DNA of 64,000 bases from Symbiodinium natans (taxonomy: Eukaryota; Sar; Dinophyceae; Suessiales; Symbiodiniaceae), in assembly GCA_905221605.1 (NCBI GenBank), contig CAJNDS010001813.1:253434-317433 (forward strand). The letters run 5' to 3'. Numbering within the stretch: position 1 is the first letter of the stretch; the number at the start of each line of letters is the position of its first letter. The position numbers and the translations under genes are program-made. The notes below the pieces were generated by a model. The model was not told where the DNA came from. It did no database searches and saw only the letters and a program-made list of their open reading frames with translations. Below, in pieces: positions 61,301-64,000 of the stretch.

Positions 61301-63083
61301 TGAAGTTCTCACACTTCGACACCTTCGAGCGATACTATGCATGCCAGCGCATCTTACCCATACCACAAATCAGGCTGTGCAAGATGCGTCTGGTCTTCTG
61401 CCTTCGCTGCGCACCTTGCTTGGCCGCACAATGCGCGTCCAGGAGCGTCTTTTTCAGAAGCAATTGGACACGCCGTGCGACATTACCTGCCAGCCCGCGC
61501 TCCTCGCCAGGATTCAACGTCGCATCACCATGCTGACGGAGTACCTCAATCAGCCGGCAGGAAGCTTGCTGAAGATGGTGCACGCTGACAAGCCAGTGCC
61601 GTGTGATGTGTGTGGGCAATACTTTGTTCACGAAACTGCCATGCGTGTCCATCGGTCTAAGAAGCATCAGGACGCAGACCCTCTCCCTAGCAGCCGACCC
61701 CAAGTCAAGTTCCAAGGACACCTACATGCTGTACGAGGCCTCCCCCAGTGCACCCTGTGCGGCTCCAAGCTTCAAACGTGGAGAAACCTGAAGCAGCACA
61801 TCGAGACGGGTGCCTGCCCTAGGCTGGCTGCGCAGGTTGGCGTGGCAGAAGAGCCAACGCAGAACGAGATGGCCCAGGACACACCTTTTGCGTTGCTTCC
61901 CAAACTACTCTCCACCAAGCAGTCCTGGGGGGATGTCTTACAGTGGCCCGAGGCCAAAAGCATGCTTGCCCAGCACTGCGCCTTTTGCAACATGTGGATA
62001 TATGGCCCAAGACAGCTGAAGGTCCACATTCAGCGCACACACGGCAACATTTATTCCAAGTATCACCTTCAGGCCAAGCGACTTTGTCAGCAGATGCGCG
62101 CTAGATTTTCTTATAAATTTCCTTGCACGTACTGTCAGCGAAAGGTCACCGCCCCAGGGCAGCATTCGTGGCAGTGCAACGTGGCCTTCCAAGTAGTGCT
62201 GGCCTGGCTCCAGCTGCACCATGGCGAACGCCTTCATGGAGATGATGCGACACATGTCGCCGGACGAGGAGGAAAGGAACCCCGAGACAGATCTCTTCCA
62301 GCACATCCTCCCTTCCTTCCGGGGACAACCGAGCCAACCTCAGCCCCAGGAAGGCGGGAAGAGGCGCCGCTCAGAACAGGGCCACTCCAAGCACGACGTG
62401 GAAAAAATGGTGACGCACCCGCTCTTCAAAGAGATGACAAAACTTCTCCTCAGACACGAAGACCAGCTCAATACGGTCAACATGGACCGCGGCTATGTCC
62501 TTTTCTTAAAACAGGACAACTACAGTGTGGTCCCCTCCCTGGTCCAGGTCCAGGCGGAGTGGCACCGACGCCGACAACAGGAACCCTCCACGATTACTTC
62601 GCCGTTGCGGGTCGTGATGCTAGCCTGCTTGGTCCGGGAGCTAAGAAGTCGACTCGAGTCACTCCGCGCCAGCCCAGAGGCCACGACAAAGGCTGCCAAT
62701 ATGGGATGGCTTCAGGAGGGAAAGTGGACCTATCTTCAATGGAGCCCAGCAGAGAAGAGGCTCAAAGTCAACCCGCTGCTGGACCCTGTCACCATGGAGA
62801 CCATGCACAGACAACTCGCCCGGCTCGAAGTCCTGCTCCAAGGGGAGGTGATCCAGAAGTTCACATCGACAAAAGCGGTGGCGAAACTCCAGGAGAACGA
62901 ACGTTTCTGTTGGAGGTCAGCACCCTGGGCAACCCAGCCTGGGAAGTTCACCAGATCCTGCAGGCACTAGTGGGGAGCGCTGTGCTCTCTCTGGTTGGCG
63001 GCCAATTGAAAAAGGCCACGCAGCGGCGCTCAGACTTGGCCCAGCGACTGCAGAAGCTCGTTCTCGGCGGCAACGGTGTCTGA
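58227..63083 (+). CDS. LINE endonuclease-reverse transcriptase with C-terminal zinc fingers
   Basis: 1618-codon frame. Residues about 127-380 form an APE-type endonuclease: WNAGG with Asn133, LQETHW with Glu161, GDFN with Asp277 and Asn279, SQIDFIF, and GHIPL with His372. Residues about 660-960 hold the reverse transcriptase: LRPIGL near 680, motif A SLDLAKAFDSVD with Asp769, motif B STGIKQGCKIAP, and motif C FADD with Asp865 and Asp866. Four Cys/His fingers follow: C1126-C1129-H1142-H1147, C1175-C1178-H1191-C1197, C1251-C1254-H1267-H1272 and C1300-C1303-H1313-C1317. No RNase H is seen. The protein nicks target DNA and copies element RNA there. From about residue 1333 (62221) the frame turns Pro/Gly/Arg-rich and looks off-frame until about 62900, while frame +1 looks coding. 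The listed ATG lies within the 79-bp duplication; the ancestral start was probably further upstream. Confidence 0.88.
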   Translation: MRGFPLPPQLFPYLVTMLYWSTVSAGDARVSIATTAMERASTTSGSPGYVFEAKHSGHTRFTTRPTSYQQATKRAFRRARHRAQEKGGTYYRGRWHTPSTLGQLLGQPVRSSTRKKVPAASKPEHSMEVFSWNAGGASSAVYQEFQAWVTENPYSIVALQETHWTSTTEYQSGSYLCFNSGCKDDDKYAGVLTMLSTQVFDPDSVMVSELIQGRVLWMRARVRNKDAWVDVINVYQYAWRSTLSTQENLRRRAEIWSAIEKQLAALPSRNLLLLLGDFNCRATALAPHFGHSVPRCDSHMDADAERLVDVAKYQQLTALNTWHARPAHTFFSSATTSQIDFIFTRQDRAGGEAKHCKPLRFFPVAAWRSAGHIPLQARLIKPTGPWHRTSPPTCQWNVQALQQAVIRKTSAALACRDYVDKKLTDTPHGLEEAHSHVVSTLRTACETYFPKELKEDERISAHPSFRASARRVWQLYKVYKQFRGRATMKTIMQQWRTWQQFRVASKQLAKQTREIKKEKRQQILFQAEQAATRGDQRALYALIKQLTPKQAARRVRLRDPQGRALDKWGESQQFAAYSREVFGRLPCTTELHPIQDAIPNVGQALRSGLNSLGILKAVPKHSAPTAIWKLCSDSVVGCLERAVANTWKPGSAGQVHAAAKDTSLLWLPKPSKPPDQVSNLRPIGLICPAGKMLSNILRQPLREALARACTELPQFAYVTGRSTTDALLRVHQHFEDVQDILDANRYNRYQLHDKRQPSMCFGGICLSLDLAKAFDSVDREKVYASLYELQVQQDIIQLVKQFHIEACYHTECGPYTTKTTTSTGIKQGCKIAPFLWGCFSVSLLKELARRRSLQWVQQALTLFADDTWANWTVNTLADLVTALADLQVILEVLEDFGLTVNYTKTAVLYQLKGKQADVCLQRLLVYKRGKPYFQLQVNGRKQLLPIKDRHEYLGTVVTYTQRMSRNIVHRTAKAKHRRESLKPTLHAHKHISVKYRLRVWQACVESSLLYSLEALGVDWHGMKQLEVLTLRHLRAILCMPAHLTHTTNQAVQDASGLLPSLRTLLGRTMRVQERLFQKQLDTPCDITCQPALLARIQRRITMLTEYLNQPAGSLLKMVHADKPVPCDVCGQYFVHETAMRVHRSKKHQDADPLPSSRPQVKFQGHLHAVRGLPQCTLCGSKLQTWRNLKQHIETGACPRLAAQVGVAEEPTQNEMAQDTPFALLPKLLSTKQSWGDVLQWPEAKSMLAQHCAFCNMWIYGPRQLKVHIQRTHGNIYSKYHLQAKRLCQQMRARFSYKFPCTYCQRKVTAPGQHSWQCNVAFQVVLAWLQLHHGERLHGDDATHVAGRGGKEPRDRSLPAHPPFLPGTTEPTSAPGRREEAPLRTGPLQARRGKNGDAPALQRDDKTSPQTRRPAQYGQHGPRLCPFLKTGQLQCGPLPGPGPGGVAPTPTTGTLHDYFAVAGRDASLLGPGAKKSTRVTPRQPRGHDKGCQYGMASGGKVDLSSMEPSREEAQSQPAAGPCHHGDHAQTTRPARSPAPRGGDPEVHIDKSGGETPGERTFLLEVSTLGNPAWEVHQILQALVGSAVLSLVGGQLKKATQRRSDLAQRLQKLVLGGNGV
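62221..62970 (+). CDS. Overlapping frame of unknown function in the LINE
   Basis: 249 codons starting at ATG in a CACCATGG context, which matches the eukaryotic start consensus. It reads MANAFMEMMRHMSPDEEERN and continues with charged, helical sequence, including a conserved-looking HPLFKEMTKLLLRHEDQLN. The last 25 or so residues look off-frame. Coding-like sequence resumes in frame 0 at RTFLLEVSTLGNPAW (about 62900) and runs to the stop at 63081-63083. Either two compensating indels shifted this segment in this copy, or it is an overlapping ORF with a later frameshift. I recognise no domain. Confidence 0.55.
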   Translation: MANAFMEMMRHMSPDEEERNPETDLFQHILPSFRGQPSQPQPQEGGKRRRSEQGHSKHDVEKMVTHPLFKEMTKLLLRHEDQLNTVNMDRGYVLFLKQDNYSVVPSLVQVQAEWHRRRQQEPSTITSPLRVVMLACLVRELRSRLESLRASPEATTKAANMGWLQEGKWTYLQWSPAEKRLKVNPLLDPVTMETMHRQLARLEVLLQGEVIQKFTSTKAVAKLQENERFCWRSAPWATQPGKFTRSCRH

Positions 63084-63868
63084 TGCAAGAGAGTCTGGAG
63101 GCGCGACAGCTTCTCGACGTGCAGCTGCTTAATGCGACCAACATATGTTACATTAACAGCATGGTTCTGGGGCTGCTTTGGATGTACCTCGAAGCTGGCA
63201 TGCTACATGCCGTGCCTGCACCTTTTCGCCAGGTCCTCTCACGAGCTACAAACAGCGCGATTTTCGCGCTACGATTCTACATGGTAGGATGGCCGAAGCC
63301 TCATTGTCAGCACGATTGGGTGGAGTTCACAGCTTTCCTGTTGCCTCAGCTACCTGGAGGTTCTTTTCGGGGCTATTGGTCTGGCATTCGTCTGGACTCG
63401 GGGAGAGTCCGCATCACTGATCGAGGCCGGCTTTCTCATGCCATTGCACTTAGTACACCGGTGAAACCCACAATGAGTGTACAGCAGCTGCTCTACAATT
63501 GGCAGGCGCAGGAGGCTTGCTACGCACTGGATGGTGAGGCTGACATGATTTTGCTACAACTTCCCCGCTTTGCAACAGTTCGAAGAAACGTACAAAAGCT
63601 CACCCAGCCCTATGATATCCCACACCTGCTTCAGGTTCCGATTCATCTTCGAGAACAGCCGGGGGACGTCAGGTGGGCAACTTATCGTGCAGTTATATGC
63701 GTGCAACACCTGGGAGCAACGACGCAGGCTGGACATTATCAGACGGTGATGCTCAGCAGTCAGGGGTCATGGATCACAGACGACGCGGCCCAAGCTCAGC
63801 CATTGTGCCAATCGCAGATACAACAATTACAATGTAACATGTACGTGGTCGGTTGTGTGCGTCACTGA
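63083..63868 (+). CDS. USP-like (peptidase C19) cysteine protease ORF of the LINE
   Basis: 261 residues. The stop of the upstream frame and this start overlap as TGATG, the arrangement several LINEs use for termination-reinitiation. The Cys box is NATNICYINSMVLGLL: Cys22 with Asn17 five residues before it, matching the USP oxyanion Asn/catalytic Cys spacing. QHDWVEFTAFLL (76-87) matches the USP helix QxDxxEF. LLQLPRF (157-163) matches LxLxRF. The His box is QAGHYQTVM with His218, followed by WITDDAA with Asp233/234. All three catalytic residues are therefore present, in the right order and spacing. It lacks the CxxC zinc fingers subdomain and is near the minimum size for a USP. Expected activity is removal of ubiquitin or a ubiquitin-like modifier. 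A role in protecting the element's proteins, or in self-processing, is inference. Confidence 0.8.
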   Translation: MQESLEARQLLDVQLLNATNICYINSMVLGLLWMYLEAGMLHAVPAPFRQVLSRATNSAIFALRFYMVGWPKPHCQHDWVEFTAFLLPQLPGGSFRGYWSGIRLDSGRVRITDRGRLSHAIALSTPVKPTMSVQQLLYNWQAQEACYALDGEADMILLQLPRFATVRRNVQKLTQPYDIPHLLQVPIHLREQPGDVRWATYRAVICVQHLGATTQAGHYQTVMLSSQGSWITDDAAQAQPLCQSQIQQLQCNMYVVGCVRH

Positions 63869-64000
63869 TCCATATTTTCACACATACAGTGCTGGTGCGG
63901 GCCTCGGGGCAGCAAAAAGATGGATCGTATACTGCCGCTGGCGATACACGTGCATTCATAGCCACTTACGCTTCACACTCTGGCTTTTCTGGATGGTGGT
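63869..64000 (+). other. 3' untranslated region of the LINE (incomplete)
   Basis: 132 bases after the USP-like stop codon. No poly-A, hairpin or telomere-type unit is seen before the window ends. Confidence 0.6.

Larger units (their letters stand above)
57010..64000 (+). mobile_element. LINE-type (non-LTR) retrotransposon with a USP-like ORF; 3' end outside window
   Basis: In order: an N-terminal frame broken by a tandem duplication, an APE-type endonuclease, a reverse transcriptase, a zinc-finger region, an overlapping frame of unknown function, and a ubiquitin-specific-protease-like ORF. No LTRs are visible. The left edge is set roughly where the telomere-type units stop (about 57010). I see no poly-A or other 3' end before 64000, so the element is truncated by the window. 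APE endonuclease plus FADD-type reverse transcriptase defines the APE-type non-LTR class. The protease ORF is not a usual component. Confidence 0.85.

Overview
This is eukaryotic nuclear DNA and almost certainly not bacterial. TTTAGGG telomere-type repeats occur about every few hundred bases, in both orientations. The window also holds a complete LTR element, a LINE-type retrotransposon, and many short protein-like islands bounded by GT/GC and AG. TTTAGGG telomeres occur in plants, several algae, chromerids and dinoflagellates. The exon-like islands with GC as well as GT donors, the hairpin elements and the style of the LINE make a dinoflagellate (Symbiodiniaceae-like) my best guess. That is inference; I could run no search.

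Layout. 1-390 is a purine-rich low-complexity tract. About 391-26275 and 35123-57010 are mosaics with three ingredients: (i) TTTAGGG arrays and homogeneous variants such as TTTGGGG, CTTAGGG, TTGAGGG, TTTTGGG and CCCCTAAA; (ii) several families of 50-280 bp foldback (MITE-like) elements; (iii) unique islands of 30-150 bp. Many islands read as internal exons with a polypyrimidine/AG boundary on one side and GT or GC on the other, and several arrays begin exactly at the donor (GTTTAGGG). Most are best read on the minus strand, for example the group at 24319-26232. The simplest reading is one or more split genes whose introns are filled with telomere-type repeats and small mobile elements. Frame continuity is not proven.

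26276-35122 is a full-length LTR-type element of 8847 bp. It has two 287-bp LTRs that differ at one base, a polypurine tract next to the 3' LTR, and a 5-bp TAGGG target duplication in a telomere-type array. Its interior is one uninterrupted reading frame (2611 residues from the first ATG after the LTR). That frame has a WW-like motif, an S1-like domain, six CCCH zinc fingers and a SAM-like segment, and no recognisable protease, reverse transcriptase or integrase.

From about 57010 to the window edge lies a LINE-type element. It has an N-terminal frame broken by a 79-bp tandem duplication, then an APE-type endonuclease, a reverse transcriptase and four Cys/His zinc fingers. An overlapping frame of unknown function follows. 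After a TGATG stop-start overlap comes a 261-residue ORF with the Cys, His and Asp boxes of a ubiquitin-specific protease (C19). A USP-like deubiquitinase as a separate ORF of a LINE, and a pol-less LTR element built around an RNA-binding protein, are the two most unusual systems here. The telomere-repeat introns are the third.
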